This document shows, in pieces, positions 22,971 through 31,915 of a stretch of 64,000 bases of DNA (positions are counted from its first letter, which is position 1; each line of letters starts with the position of its first letter). The translations under genes were made by a program, and so were the position numbers. The notes under the pieces are model-generated. The model was given only the letters and a program-made list of their open reading frames with translations. It was not told where the DNA came from and searched no databases. Source of the DNA: Candidatus Marsarchaeota archaeon (GTDB taxonomy: Archaea; Micrarchaeota; Micrarchaeia; Micrarchaeales; Micrarchaeaceae); contig JAMCYM010000002.1 of assembly GCA_023473665.1 (NCBI GenBank), positions 124,001-188,000 on the forward strand. The letters are read 5' to 3'.

Positions 22971-24269
22971 ATGGCCAAAAACGCTCAAACCCCGGAAGCG
23001 AAGACCACCATCGACTCTATGGTAGAACTATTGAAGGCCAAAGGAAGAATGGACCTCAACAGCATATCGATGGCCCTTAGCCTTGCGCCCAGCGTGGTGG
23101 AAGGCTGGGCAAAGGTGCTTGAATCAGGAGGAATCATAAAGATAACCTATGAAGTTGGGCGCATGTACATCGAGCTGGCCGGCACTGCCCCTGGGCAATC
23201 CACAGCACGCACTTCTGAGTTCAACGCCAAGCTTGATACCCTCAAGAGTAATATCAACACCGAGAGCATCGGCCTTGAAGGTCTTTCGGAATATGTGCAG
23301 AATGTGAGTGCAAATGCCGCAAACGCCATTGGGACGCTCGGCAAGTCGGCGCCCGAGCTGGAGAAGGAGCTGTCCGAACTGAACAGGATCAGGTCGCAGA
23401 TAACAAACTATGGCGCAGAAATGGCAAATGCCGTGCGCTCTGTTGATGAATCGTATACCCAGATTAGCAAGAAGTTCGACGATTTCGTGCCGAAGTATAA
23501 CGATTTCATGTCAAAAATCGCTGCGCAGCCACAGCCAAGCGCGATAGGCGACGATATGCTGAAGCGCGCCAAGGACTCGCTCGCCGCGCTCGACCAGATA
23601 AGGAAAAGCAAGGATGCGATGATTGACGGAATGAAACGCGAGATGGACGGGCAGGTGAAGGGCGTGTACTCGGCGCTCGATGCTGCTAGCAGGCAGATAA
23701 ACGACACGATAAAGCAGTCAAAAGACAGCATAGAGCAAGGGCTCAGGCAGATCGAAGAGAATGCAAAAGCCAGCAGGGCGATGCTCAAGGAGGCGCAGAA
23801 TCTATCTGGAGAGGGCATGCAGCTGCTGAAGAAGCTCGAGCAGGACAGGACGCAGTTCAACGACAGGTATGCGAAGATATCGAAGGAAATGAAGGACACA
23901 TATTCGACGTTCCAGGAAAAGTATTCTGCGCTTTCCGGCAAGGTAGAGGAGATGGACTCCAAGTACAGCAACGCAGGCGAGCTCAGCAGTGCGCTTGCCG
24001 ACCTGAAAGCAAAGAGCGATCAGGCTAAGTCTGACATTGCGTCGCTCAAGGAGCAGCTTGCAACGCTTCAGCAGCAGGCTGCCGCACTTGGCACGCTCAA
24101 GGATACGCCGCTGGACAAGCGCGAATCCATACTTAGTGCATTGTCAAACAAGGAGGCAGACATAAAGCATAAGGTCGACGCTACGAGAAGCGCGGTCAAG
24201 GGCGCGGATCAAGAGCTTGGCAAGAAGGTTAAGGGCAAGAAGGGTGGCAAGAATGGCGGAGCAACCTGA
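22971..24269 (+). CDS. winged-helix plus long coiled-coil protein heading the pilus operon
   Basis: Unnamed 432-residue protein. Residues about 10-70 look like a winged helix (MVELLKAKGRMDLNSISMAL, VVEGWAKVLESGGII), with YEVGRMYIEL as the wing. Residues 90-405 are almost entirely coiled coil with long Lys/Glu/Gln/Ala heptads, and the tail is basic (KKVKGKKGGKNGG). It overlaps the ATPase gene by 17 bp, so the two are translationally coupled. It may be a cytoplasmic scaffold or a regulator of the secretion ATPase; both are inference. Confidence 0.6.
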   Translation: MAKNAQTPEAKTTIDSMVELLKAKGRMDLNSISMALSLAPSVVEGWAKVLESGGIIKITYEVGRMYIELAGTAPGQSTARTSEFNAKLDTLKSNINTESIGLEGLSEYVQNVSANAANAIGTLGKSAPELEKELSELNRIRSQITNYGAEMANAVRSVDESYTQISKKFDDFVPKYNDFMSKIAAQPQPSAIGDDMLKRAKDSLAALDQIRKSKDAMIDGMKREMDGQVKGVYSALDAASRQINDTIKQSKDSIEQGLRQIEENAKASRAMLKEAQNLSGEGMQLLKKLEQDRTQFNDRYAKISKEMKDTYSTFQEKYSALSGKVEEMDSKYSNAGELSSALADLKAKSDQAKSDIASLKEQLATLQQQAAALGTLKDTPLDKRESILSALSNKEADIKHKVDATRSAVKGADQELGKKVKGKKGGKNGGAT

Positions 24270-25767
24270 CCAGACAGCTGCAGATCCGGTGCTGGCCGAG
24301 TACGACCTGAATGCGCACGGAATGAACGTGCACGTCAGGATACACAGCCCACCTTTGGAATTCGTGCCGGTATACGATGTTACATTCACGGGCGTGAGCA
24401 ACGCGACGCGCCTGCTGCTGCTCTCGTTCAGGAGAGAGCTCGTCTCCATGGTGCCGATTGACCCGACCAGAATAGAGAACCAGAGCTATGTAGACACGCT
24501 CAATGGAAGGTACGTGCAGTCCAGCGGAGTTCTGATAGACAAGTACCTGCCCGGTACCTCTGCTGACACCAAAGCGCTGCTCACCGCATACATACTGAAC
24601 ATGATGCTGGGCTTGGGCGACCTGGAGGTGCCGTTGGCTGACGACAACCTCGAGGAAGTTGCAGTTAACGGCTCAAGCAGCCCCATATGGGTCTTCCACA
24701 AGGCCATCGGATGGTGCAAGACCAACATGAAGCCTTCAAGCGAGGACTTCATATACGACCAGGCCGAGCAGATCGGGCGCAGGATAGGCCGCGAGCTGAA
24801 CAACCTATCACCGCTCATGGACGCGGAGCTGGTCGACGGCTCGAGGGTCAACGCCACGCTTTTCCCGATATCGCAGTTCGGCAACACGATAACGATCAGG
24901 AAGTTCGCCAAGAACCCCTGGACGATGCCTGCCCTAATAAAGAACGGCACCATAAGCCTCGAAGAAGCGGCGCTCATGTGGCTGTGCATACAGAACGAGG
25001 TCAGCATGCTCATATCAGGCGGCACAGCGTCCGGCAAGACGAGCTTCCTCAACGCGGCTAGCATATTCTTCCCGCCATCGAGGAGAGTAGTTTCTGTAGA
25101 AGAAACGAGGGAGCTTACCCTCCCGGACTCGCTGCAGTGGGTGTCGATGTCTACGCGCCAGCCTAACCCCGAGGGCAAGGGCGAGGTAACGCTATACGAC
25201 CTTATGATAAATGCGTTGAGGCAGAGGCCCGACATAATGCTTGTAGGAGAGGTAAGAATAGCGAAGGACGCAGAGACGTTCTTCGAGGCCATCCACACAG
25301 GCCATGCCGTGTACGGCACTGTGCACGCCGACAATGCCGAAGATACAGTGGTAAGGATGATAAACCCGCCTATCAACACGCCAAAGGTGCAGATGAACTC
25401 GCTCGGCGCGATAGTGAGCCTGTTCAGGCACAGGGGCAAGGGGATAAGGCGCACCCTCGAGTTCGGCGAGATGCTGAGCTCAGGCGACATAAACGTGCTG
25501 TACAGGTGGAACATGCGCGACGACACTTTCCCGCGAATAGGGGATATGACAAGGCTGGCTGAGATACTCTCGCTCTACGGCGGGCTCTCTAAGCAGGACA
25601 TAGAGACAGAAATAAAGGAGCGCTCCATGATACTGGACTGGATGGTCAGAAACAACGTTATTGGCGTGAACGACTCAGGTTTCGTGATCGCCAACTACTA
25701 CAAGAACAAGAACAAGGTGATAGACGTGGCGAGGAGCAATGTTCCGTTCTCGAGGGACGTACTGTGA
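24253..25767 (+). CDS. type II/IV secretion ATPase, FlaI/TadA family
   Basis: Hexameric ATPase that drives assembly of type IV pili or archaella, 504 residues. Walker A GGTASGKT is at about 256-263, the Asp box follows (VVSVEETREL), Walker B is RPDIMLVGEVR and the His box is AVYGTVHADNAEDTV. ATG 24253 is chosen because GGGTGG precedes it; the open frame upstream lies inside the previous gene. It is followed by an unknown protein and two platform proteins, the usual minimal archaeal pilus set. Confidence 0.93.
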   Translation: MAEQPDQTAADPVLAEYDLNAHGMNVHVRIHSPPLEFVPVYDVTFTGVSNATRLLLLSFRRELVSMVPIDPTRIENQSYVDTLNGRYVQSSGVLIDKYLPGTSADTKALLTAYILNMMLGLGDLEVPLADDNLEEVAVNGSSSPIWVFHKAIGWCKTNMKPSSEDFIYDQAEQIGRRIGRELNNLSPLMDAELVDGSRVNATLFPISQFGNTITIRKFAKNPWTMPALIKNGTISLEEAALMWLCIQNEVSMLISGGTASGKTSFLNAASIFFPPSRRVVSVEETRELTLPDSLQWVSMSTRQPNPEGKGEVTLYDLMINALRQRPDIMLVGEVRIAKDAETFFEAIHTGHAVYGTVHADNAEDTVVRMINPPINTPKVQMNSLGAIVSLFRHRGKGIRRTLEFGEMLSSGDINVLYRWNMRDDTFPRIGDMTRLAEILSLYGGLSKQDIETEIKERSMILDWMVRNNVIGVNDSGFVIANYYKNKNKVIDVARSNVPFSRDVL

Positions 25768-25785
25768 GCTGGCAACGGTGCAACC

Positions 25786-26502
25786 ATGGCTGACTACGCG
25801 GCGAACAGCTACAGGTCGCTGGTCGAGCTGATAGGTTCGGTGGAAAACAGCTCGCAGAAAGAGGACGTCGATTTCGTTGATATGTCTGCTGGGCTGGGAC
25901 CAAAGGGGCGCGGCGAAGTCCAGGGCTCGTACGTTGACGCCATGGAGACGATAAGCAGGATCGAGTCGGAGCGCGGGTTTGAGCCTAGGCGCCGCGCGCA
26001 AGCAGCGCAGCCCCATCTCGCCATGTCAGGAGTGCAGCAGGCGGCTACATCGCAGGCCGTGCCTGCTCCTCAAGAGCAGGTCCAGAAACCAAAAACGCAG
26101 CCCCAGCCTGCCAAGCCGCAGGAGTTCGCCGAGCCTGCCATAAAGGCGCAGGCAGAGCAGGAAGCCAAGCAATTGACGTCTGAGCTGCACCTGCAGAAGG
26201 TCAAGATCAACATAAGGCGCATAAACCTGAAGGAGCTCGTGCTTCCCGGCCTGTCGATGGCCGACCAGATATCGGAGCTGGAGCGCATAATCGAAGGTAT
26301 ACGCGGAAACGCATTCGACCAGGAGCACATGGCCATAGTCGTTGAAGAGGTGTACGGCCTGCAGAAACATCTCGTCATGCAGGAAAAGGAGCAGAAGCGC
26401 AAGCACATAGAGCCAAGCGCGCTTGAGCAGTCGCTCATAGCGTTGCGCGAGCAGCGGCTCAACGATGCCATATTGGAACTGAAGCAGCGCGGTGTTGTGT
26501 GA
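25786..26502 (+). CDS. unknown protein of the pilus operon
   Basis: A 238-residue soluble protein with no domain I recognise. The N-terminal third is polar, the middle (about 80-125) is a Pro/Gln/Ala-rich linker (PQPAKPQEF), and the C-terminal half is helical and charged (LHLQKVKINIRRINLKEL, ELERIIEGIRGN, EQRLNDAILELKQRG). Its stop overlaps the next ATG (TGATG). Position between ATPase and platform genes suggests a cytoplasmic assembly factor (inference). Confidence 0.6.
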   Translation: MADYAANSYRSLVELIGSVENSSQKEDVDFVDMSAGLGPKGRGEVQGSYVDAMETISRIESERGFEPRRRAQAAQPHLAMSGVQQAATSQAVPAPQEQVQKPKTQPQPAKPQEFAEPAIKAQAEQEAKQLTSELHLQKVKINIRRINLKELVLPGLSMADQISELERIIEGIRGNAFDQEHMAIVVEEVYGLQKHLVMQEKEQKRKHIEPSALEQSLIALREQRLNDAILELKQRGVV

Positions 26503-27680
26503 TGTTCGGCAAGAAGCAGAGGATAGTTAACGTCGGCGGACAGCCCATCGCCCTCGAGCCTAAGCCCAGGAAGGGCATACTTGGCCTGTTTGGCAAAGGA
26601 AAGCATCGGCAACCTGCTGCTCCCGCGCCTGCAGCCCCCATCCAAACGCCGCAGCAGGCTCCAGCACAGCAACCGCAGCCTAAGTCTCAGACGTGGTACG
26701 ATTCAACGAAAATGCAGGTGCAATCGCCATCACAAACTTCAACTCCAGTAAATGTCCCGACGCCATCGCAGGTGCTCGCGCCGAAATCTGCAAGCCACGG
26801 CCTATTCGGGCGCGCCAAGCCAGGCGCCGCGCGCCAGGTCAGGCAGGGGAGGTGGCACACATACATAGAGAGCATAGGCTCCAAACAGACGGGCCTGGAG
26901 ATGGTGCTGAAGGAGCAGCACATCAACGAGAGCCTCTACTCGTTCGTGCAGCGCATGGTGTTCACCTCGATGATACTTGCTGCAGTAATAGCAATTACTG
27001 TCTTCGCGCTCTTCCTCCACATAGGCATCAGGGAGATAGCGGCAGCCATACTCGGCATAATGCTGGGAGTCGCGATATTCTACGGCTTCCTGCGCTCGTT
27101 CCTCAACTTCCCCAAGCGCAGGGCTGTGACTAGCGCGAAGCTCATAGAGCGCGACATACTGTTCTCTGCCAGGGACCTGATAATAGCGCTCCGCTCCGGC
27201 ATGCCCCTATTCAACGCCCTGATATCGGTGAGCACCGGCTACGGCGAGTCAAGCAAGGAGTTCTCCCGCATAGTGGAGCGCGTCCAGGTCGGCATGCCTC
27301 TCGAGCAGGCCATAGACGAGGCGCTGGCTGAAACCAAGAGCCCCTCGTTCAGGCGGATCATGCTGCAGGCTTCAGTAAGCATAAAAGCTGGCGCCGATGT
27401 AGTTGCAGCGCTGCAGAGCGTAATAGACCAGCTCTCGCAGGAGCGCGTCATAGAATTGCGCAGGTACGGCCAGCGGCTCAACGCAATAGCAATGTTCTAC
27501 ATGCTCTTCGGCATAATACTGCCCAGCATGGGAGTCGCTGTGCTCACAATACTCACGACGTTCATAGCTCTGTTCACTGTCACGCCCACGCTGCTGGAAG
27601 GCGCGCTTGTGGGCATAGCTTTCCTGCAGATAGTGTTCCTGCAGCTCATAAGGACATCAAGGCCGACATTCACAATGTGA
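26502..27680 (+). CDS. pilus platform membrane protein, TadC/FlaJ-like (1)
   Basis: A 392-residue T2SSF-domain protein. The first 110 residues are a polar Pro/Gln/Lys-rich cytoplasmic extension. Membrane helices follow (MILAAVIAITVFALFLHI, IAAAILGIMLGVAIFYGFL), then the cytoplasmic T2SSF loop (ALRSGMPLFNALISVSTGYG, VGMPLEQAIDEAL) and two C-terminal helices. It anchors the ATPase at the membrane. The N-terminal extension is unusual in length. Confidence 0.85.
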   Translation: MFGKKQRIVNVGGQPIALEPKPRKGILGLFGKGKHRQPAAPAPAAPIQTPQQAPAQQPQPKSQTWYDSTKMQVQSPSQTSTPVNVPTPSQVLAPKSASHGLFGRAKPGAARQVRQGRWHTYIESIGSKQTGLEMVLKEQHINESLYSFVQRMVFTSMILAAVIAITVFALFLHIGIREIAAAILGIMLGVAIFYGFLRSFLNFPKRRAVTSAKLIERDILFSARDLIIALRSGMPLFNALISVSTGYGESSKEFSRIVERVQVGMPLEQAIDEALAETKSPSFRRIMLQASVSIKAGADVVAALQSVIDQLSQERVIELRRYGQRLNAIAMFYMLFGIILPSMGVAVLTILTTFIALFTVTPTLLEGALVGIAFLQIVFLQLIRTSRPTFTM

Positions 27681-27684
27681 TACG

Positions 27685-28674
27685 ATGAAGATAAACTTCG
27701 AACGATTGGTTTCGCGAAATGTCGCGAGGTACCTCTCACGCCTGCTAGACCTGGCTGGCTCAAAGATGAGCGTTCAGCGCCTTCTCCGCATGGTAATACC
27801 AAGCTTCTTCGTGCTGTTCATCGGCGTATCGATATTCCTTTATGCGATACATATAGGCGTACTCGCCTCAGCGATCATCGGCCTGATAGCCGGCCTTTCC
27901 ATAATACTCGTCGTATACCTGATCCTGAACTACATGATAGACAAGAGGAAGTCCGCGGTCGAGCAAATCCTGCCGGATTACTTCCAGATCACATCCGCCA
28001 ATCTGCGCAGCGGAATAGCCCTCGACCGCTCCATGCTCCTCGCGGCAAGACCGGAGTTCACGTTCTTCTCGGAAGACGTGCTCGAGATGAACAGGAAGGT
28101 ATTCGGCGGCGAGACCTTCGAGGCCGCGCTCCAGGAACTGGGCAACAAGTACAGGTCGATAGCGCTGCAGCACGCGATAAAGATGATGATCGAGGCGCAG
28201 CGCTACGGCGGCGCTATGGCCGACCTGATGGACCAGCTCTCGAAGGACCTTCGCAACCAGCAGATAGTCCAGAAAGAGGTATCTGGGCAGCTCTTCATGT
28301 ACAGCATCTTCATAGCCTTCGCAGGGCTCATCGCAGCGCCAGTGCTCTACGGCCTGACGAGCCAGATGATTGTGGTGACGAACACCGTCTGGAAGGGCAT
28401 ACTCGCCTCTAACCCGGGCGGGCTTCCGACTACTGGCGTATCGTTCCTGAAGCCAAGCCCGCCCAAGATAAGCACATCATTCTACCGCGACTTCGCACTC
28501 GTCTCAATAGCACTGGTAACTGGCTTCGCTGCCCTGATCATGAGCACGATATCGTCAGGCTCCACCGTGCGGGGCATACGGCTCGTGCCCGCATTCATAC
28601 TAATTGGCCTGGCCATATACTTTGTGGTAGGGTCGTTTATCGGATCGCTCTTCAGCAGCATAGGCGGCGTGTAA
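27685..28674 (+). CDS. pilus platform membrane protein, TadC/FlaJ-like (2)
   Basis: A second T2SSF protein, 329 residues: two N-terminal helices, then LPDYFQITSANLRSGIALDRS and the GGETFEAALQELG region, and further helices to the C-terminus. It starts 4 bp after the first platform gene. Two platform proteins per ATPase is the Tad/Eap-like arrangement. It ends 7 bp from the convergent LamG operon. Confidence 0.85.
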   Translation: MKINFERLVSRNVARYLSRLLDLAGSKMSVQRLLRMVIPSFFVLFIGVSIFLYAIHIGVLASAIIGLIAGLSIILVVYLILNYMIDKRKSAVEQILPDYFQITSANLRSGIALDRSMLLAARPEFTFFSEDVLEMNRKVFGGETFEAALQELGNKYRSIALQHAIKMMIEAQRYGGAMADLMDQLSKDLRNQQIVQKEVSGQLFMYSIFIAFAGLIAAPVLYGLTSQMIVVTNTVWKGILASNPGGLPTTGVSFLKPSPPKISTSFYRDFALVSIALVTGFAALIMSTISSGSTVRGIRLVPAFILIGLAIYFVVGSFIGSLFSSIGGV

Positions 28675-28681
28675 AAAAGAC

Positions 28682-31600
28682 TCACGGCGGAGTATAGCTA
28701 GGTCCGCACTGCCCGTTCACCACCTGGCTGTTTGTGCATGCGGCGCCGTTGCCATAAAGATATCCTGTGTTTCCATGCACTATGTCAGACGTCTCGTTCA
28801 GCAGCCCGTTCATTCCAGCGCCGAGCGGCCAGTAATCAACCGGGGTTACACCTTGCACGCTGTTGTTGAGATACAGCTGCTGCACCTGCGCTGAACTAAG
28901 CGCCGAGCTGTAGAGCTGGACGTCTGCGACACTGCCGTTGAAGAAATATCCGTTCGTCTGGATTGCACCGATAAGCATCGAGCTGCCTGTTATCGCAGGC
29001 GTGGCTGTTGTGCTTACCTTCTGTACGCCGTCAACGTATACTATGAGGCTGCCGGCCGTGCCTCCTCCAAACGTAAGAGTCACGAAATGCCATCCCCCGC
29101 TCGTAATTCCACTGCCTAAGTTGGTCCCATAAAGCCCGCCGCCTATCGAGTTGCTTGTGCCTGTCTGGGCTGTTGTCACATAGCCGATATAAGCAGATTC
29201 CCCGCTAGATGGGGATCCGATGGCGAACGCACCGCCATAGTTGGACATAGATTGCGCATAGACCCAAGCAGATAAAGTAAAGGCGCCGCTACCAGAAATC
29301 GGATTTCCTGATGCGCCCACGTAGTCGCTCACCCCATTGAAGCTCATCGCGTCAGGCAGCGCAGCCCCAATCATGTCGAGCGCTGTGGTCTCGTTCATGA
29401 AGCCCCTGCCGGCATGCTCCAGCGGCAACGGATTTAGGTAGAGGTGCTGCAGGGTGGTGTTGCTGCACTGGTTCAGGCTACCGCAGTTCAGCACACCCTC
29501 GACAAGGTTTGCGGTGGGGCTGTTCGGCAGCGGGCTGTATATGACGTTGGTCGGGATGCCGTTGTTGCCCTTGCCAGAATAGTCATTGGCGTTGCCGCTT
29601 AGCGGCCACCATCCAACAAGCCCGGCGTTGCTTATGGGACCACCATTTATGCCGTCTTGGTAAAGCTGCGAAACCTGTGCGACACTTAAACCCGTGTTAT
29701 AGACTTGGACATCTGCCAAAGTGCCATTATAGGTGCGGCCAGCAGTATCGTTTCCCATAAGGAGGTTACCGGTTGGAGTGACCGGCAAAGATTCAGGTGG
29801 TGAGGTATAAGCTACATTACCATTGGCATACAATGTGTAAATCACATTGCTGGTGCCGCTTGCGGTGGAGACTAAAACTGTATTGTACAGTTTATTGGTG
29901 CTAAAGGGGTATAAGGTGCATATCCACCTAACACCTGACTCAAGTATTGCGAACTGCCCGGCCGGGCAGCCTGTGTTGGTGCCTCCGGTGTATATACCAT
30001 ATCCATTGGTACCTCCATTGCTGCCTAACAGCGCTATCACCTGCCCAGTGGTCTCGATGGGTGTTGAGAACCAAGCGGAGATGGTTGTACCTGTAACGCC
30101 GTTTGATGGCAAAGGTGTGCTGATGCTGCTCGCCCCATTGAACTGCGCTGCTTTGCTCGTCGGTATACCGGGCACGTGGCTTGAGAGCGAGTCGAATGTA
30201 TATCCGCCCGGGGCAGCATAAATAACATTTGTGGCTACTCCATTGTTGCTCTGCCCGCTGAAGTCTGTCGCGTTGCCGCCGAGAGGCCACCATCCTGTCA
30301 AAACCGAATTACTTGCAGGGGTGCCAGATATACCTTCATGGTAAAGCTGTGCTATCTGCGCAGGTTGCAGTGCTGCATTGTAGACCTGCACATCAGCTAT
30401 TGAACCATCCCAGAAACTGTTGCTACCCCGTGTGCCGTTGCCTATGTAAATTCCATTAAAACCCACAGATGCAGTAGAAACAGTATTGGAAAGAAACACT
30501 CCATCATCGTAGACTTTTGCGACGCTTCCATTGTAAGTCAATGTAACATACTGCCATGCATCCTTTGCGAACGGATTGCTGTTGAACGTCTGTATTCCAG
30601 AGCCTAGCCACACATTCAAACCATTATATCCTTGTCCTATATTTACTCCAAAAAACAACGTCTGACCGGATTGTTCATCAACAATCATTGGATAGGCGCC
30701 TGCACCTTGAAGCAGGAAGACCCAAGCCGAAATAGTGAATGGCGAATTGGCAGGTATATTGCTTGGTGCTTCAATGTAGCTGCTCGCGCCGTTGAACTGC
30801 GCCGCCTTTGTATTCAGCGTCGAGAAGGTGTAGAAGCCGTTGGACGATGAGCCGAAAAGATCATTCTGCGACCTCTGCAGGTACGAGGGCATGTAGGGCG
30901 ACGCATAGGCGTAGCCCGACTGCACCGCCTGCTGCAACGGTGTCGTGTTGAGGAGCGCGAGCCTCTGGCCTGCAAGCAGCAGGCTAAGCGAACCCTGCAG
31001 GTAGCTCATTATTGAAGAGTTCGCGTAGAGCAGATAGGGCACAAGCGGCGTGCTTGCGTTTATCGTGTCGGTCACGAGGCCAGCCATGCCGCAGACGTTC
31101 TGCCCTATATTTGTAGCGTTAGGTGTAGCAAGTATGAAGTTGTTGTTCTTATAGCCTGAAGCTATCGAGCTGCAGTTCGGCTTTCCTGGATAGTAGACCA
31201 CTGTCCCGTATGCAAACATGTACGGTGAGGTGCTGCCAGCCTTCGCATATATATTGCCTACAACAGTTGCGTTCGGGCTTGTGGTTCCAGGCACTAGCAT
31301 GCTGTAGCTGCCTTGTTCTGCAGCGAGCAGGTATTGTCCGAAACCCGTCGAGACATTGGCCTGTGCGTCGATAAAGTAGCTTGATACTGTATTGCTCTGG
31401 TTTATCGTAAGCAATGCGGTATATGACGCGCCTATAGTGAACGCGCCGCTCTGGAACACGCTCAGCGTGCCGTTCGTTATGCTTACCGAAGCGCCCTGAC
31501 CTGCCGCCTGCTTTACCAGCATTGCTATGTACTGGCTGAGCGTTGTTCCCTCGTAGCTAGAAAGGCTGTAGCTATTGTAAGAGCCAGTATTCATTACCGT

Positions 31601-31915
31601 TGCCAAGGCAGCTGCAGTGTTGTTGATGAACGAGTCCTTCCTTACAGAAGGCGTAGACTCGTAGTACGTAAGCCCGGCAAGCGCTCCGCTCAGCGAAGAG
31701 TGCAGGAAAGTTGCCAAGCTAGCGTTAACGTTCTGCACTATGCTGCTAGTACCTGTTGCGCTGCTTACCTGCGTTTCGAGATTGCTGTAGTTTATGTTCA
31801 GCACGACGTAGGTGACGAGCTCGCTCAGCATGAGCACGAATAGCACTATGGTGAAGAGCGTCAACAGTATGCCCTTCCTGCCGACGAACAACGAATGCCT
31901 GCGTTTCAGTGCCAT
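28682..31915 (-). CDS. large surface protein with three LamG-like domains
   Basis: A 1077-residue protein with a short basic N-terminus (MALKRRHSLFVGRKG) and a hydrophobic helix ILLTLFTIVLFVLMLSELVT, so membrane-inserted or pilin-like. After about 330 residues of Ser/Asn/Thr-rich extracellular sequence come three LamG (concanavalin-like) domains. Each opens with (A)QFNGASS or MSFNGVSD, contains TISAWV/F and WYVTL-type strands, and closes with IADVQVYN...QLYHEGI plus GWWPLGGNATDFSG-type tails (the third is DYWPLG). Such domains bind glycans or proteins. Last gene of a four-gene operon, overlapping its predecessor by 10 bp. Confidence 0.78.
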   Translation of the reverse strand: MALKRRHSLFVGRKGILLTLFTIVLFVLMLSELVTYVVLNINYSNLETQVSSATGTSSIVQNVNASLATFLHSSLSGALAGLTYYESTPSVRKDSFINNTAAALATVMNTGSYNSYSLSSYEGTTLSQYIAMLVKQAAGQGASVSITNGTLSVFQSGAFTIGASYTALLTINQSNTVSSYFIDAQANVSTGFGQYLLAAEQGSYSMLVPGTTSPNATVVGNIYAKAGSTSPYMFAYGTVVYYPGKPNCSSIASGYKNNNFILATPNATNIGQNVCGMAGLVTDTINASTPLVPYLLYANSSIMSYLQGSLSLLLAGQRLALLNTTPLQQAVQSGYAYASPYMPSYLQRSQNDLFGSSSNGFYTFSTLNTKAAQFNGASSYIEAPSNIPANSPFTISAWVFLLQGAGAYPMIVDEQSGQTLFFGVNIGQGYNGLNVWLGSGIQTFNSNPFAKDAWQYVTLTYNGSVAKVYDDGVFLSNTVSTASVGFNGIYIGNGTRGSNSFWDGSIADVQVYNAALQPAQIAQLYHEGISGTPASNSVLTGWWPLGGNATDFSGQSNNGVATNVIYAAPGGYTFDSLSSHVPGIPTSKAAQFNGASSISTPLPSNGVTGTTISAWFSTPIETTGQVIALLGSNGGTNGYGIYTGGTNTGCPAGQFAILESGVRWICTLYPFSTNKLYNTVLVSTASGTSNVIYTLYANGNVAYTSPPESLPVTPTGNLLMGNDTAGRTYNGTLADVQVYNTGLSVAQVSQLYQDGINGGPISNAGLVGWWPLSGNANDYSGKGNNGIPTNVIYSPLPNSPTANLVEGVLNCGSLNQCSNTTLQHLYLNPLPLEHAGRGFMNETTALDMIGAALPDAMSFNGVSDYVGASGNPISGSGAFTLSAWVYAQSMSNYGGAFAIGSPSSGESAYIGYVTTAQTGTSNSIGGGLYGTNLGSGITSGGWHFVTLTFGGGTAGSLIVYVDGVQKVSTTATPAITGSSMLIGAIQTNGYFFNGSVADVQLYSSALSSAQVQQLYLNNSVQGVTPVDYWPLGAGMNGLLNETSDIVHGNTGYLYGNGAACTNSQVVNGQCGPSYTPP

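Noticed and set aside
24486-25526. Open frame of about 346 codons opposite the pilus ATPase
   Set aside because: Antisense shadow of an ATPase whose Walker, Asp and His boxes are all intact on the plus strand.
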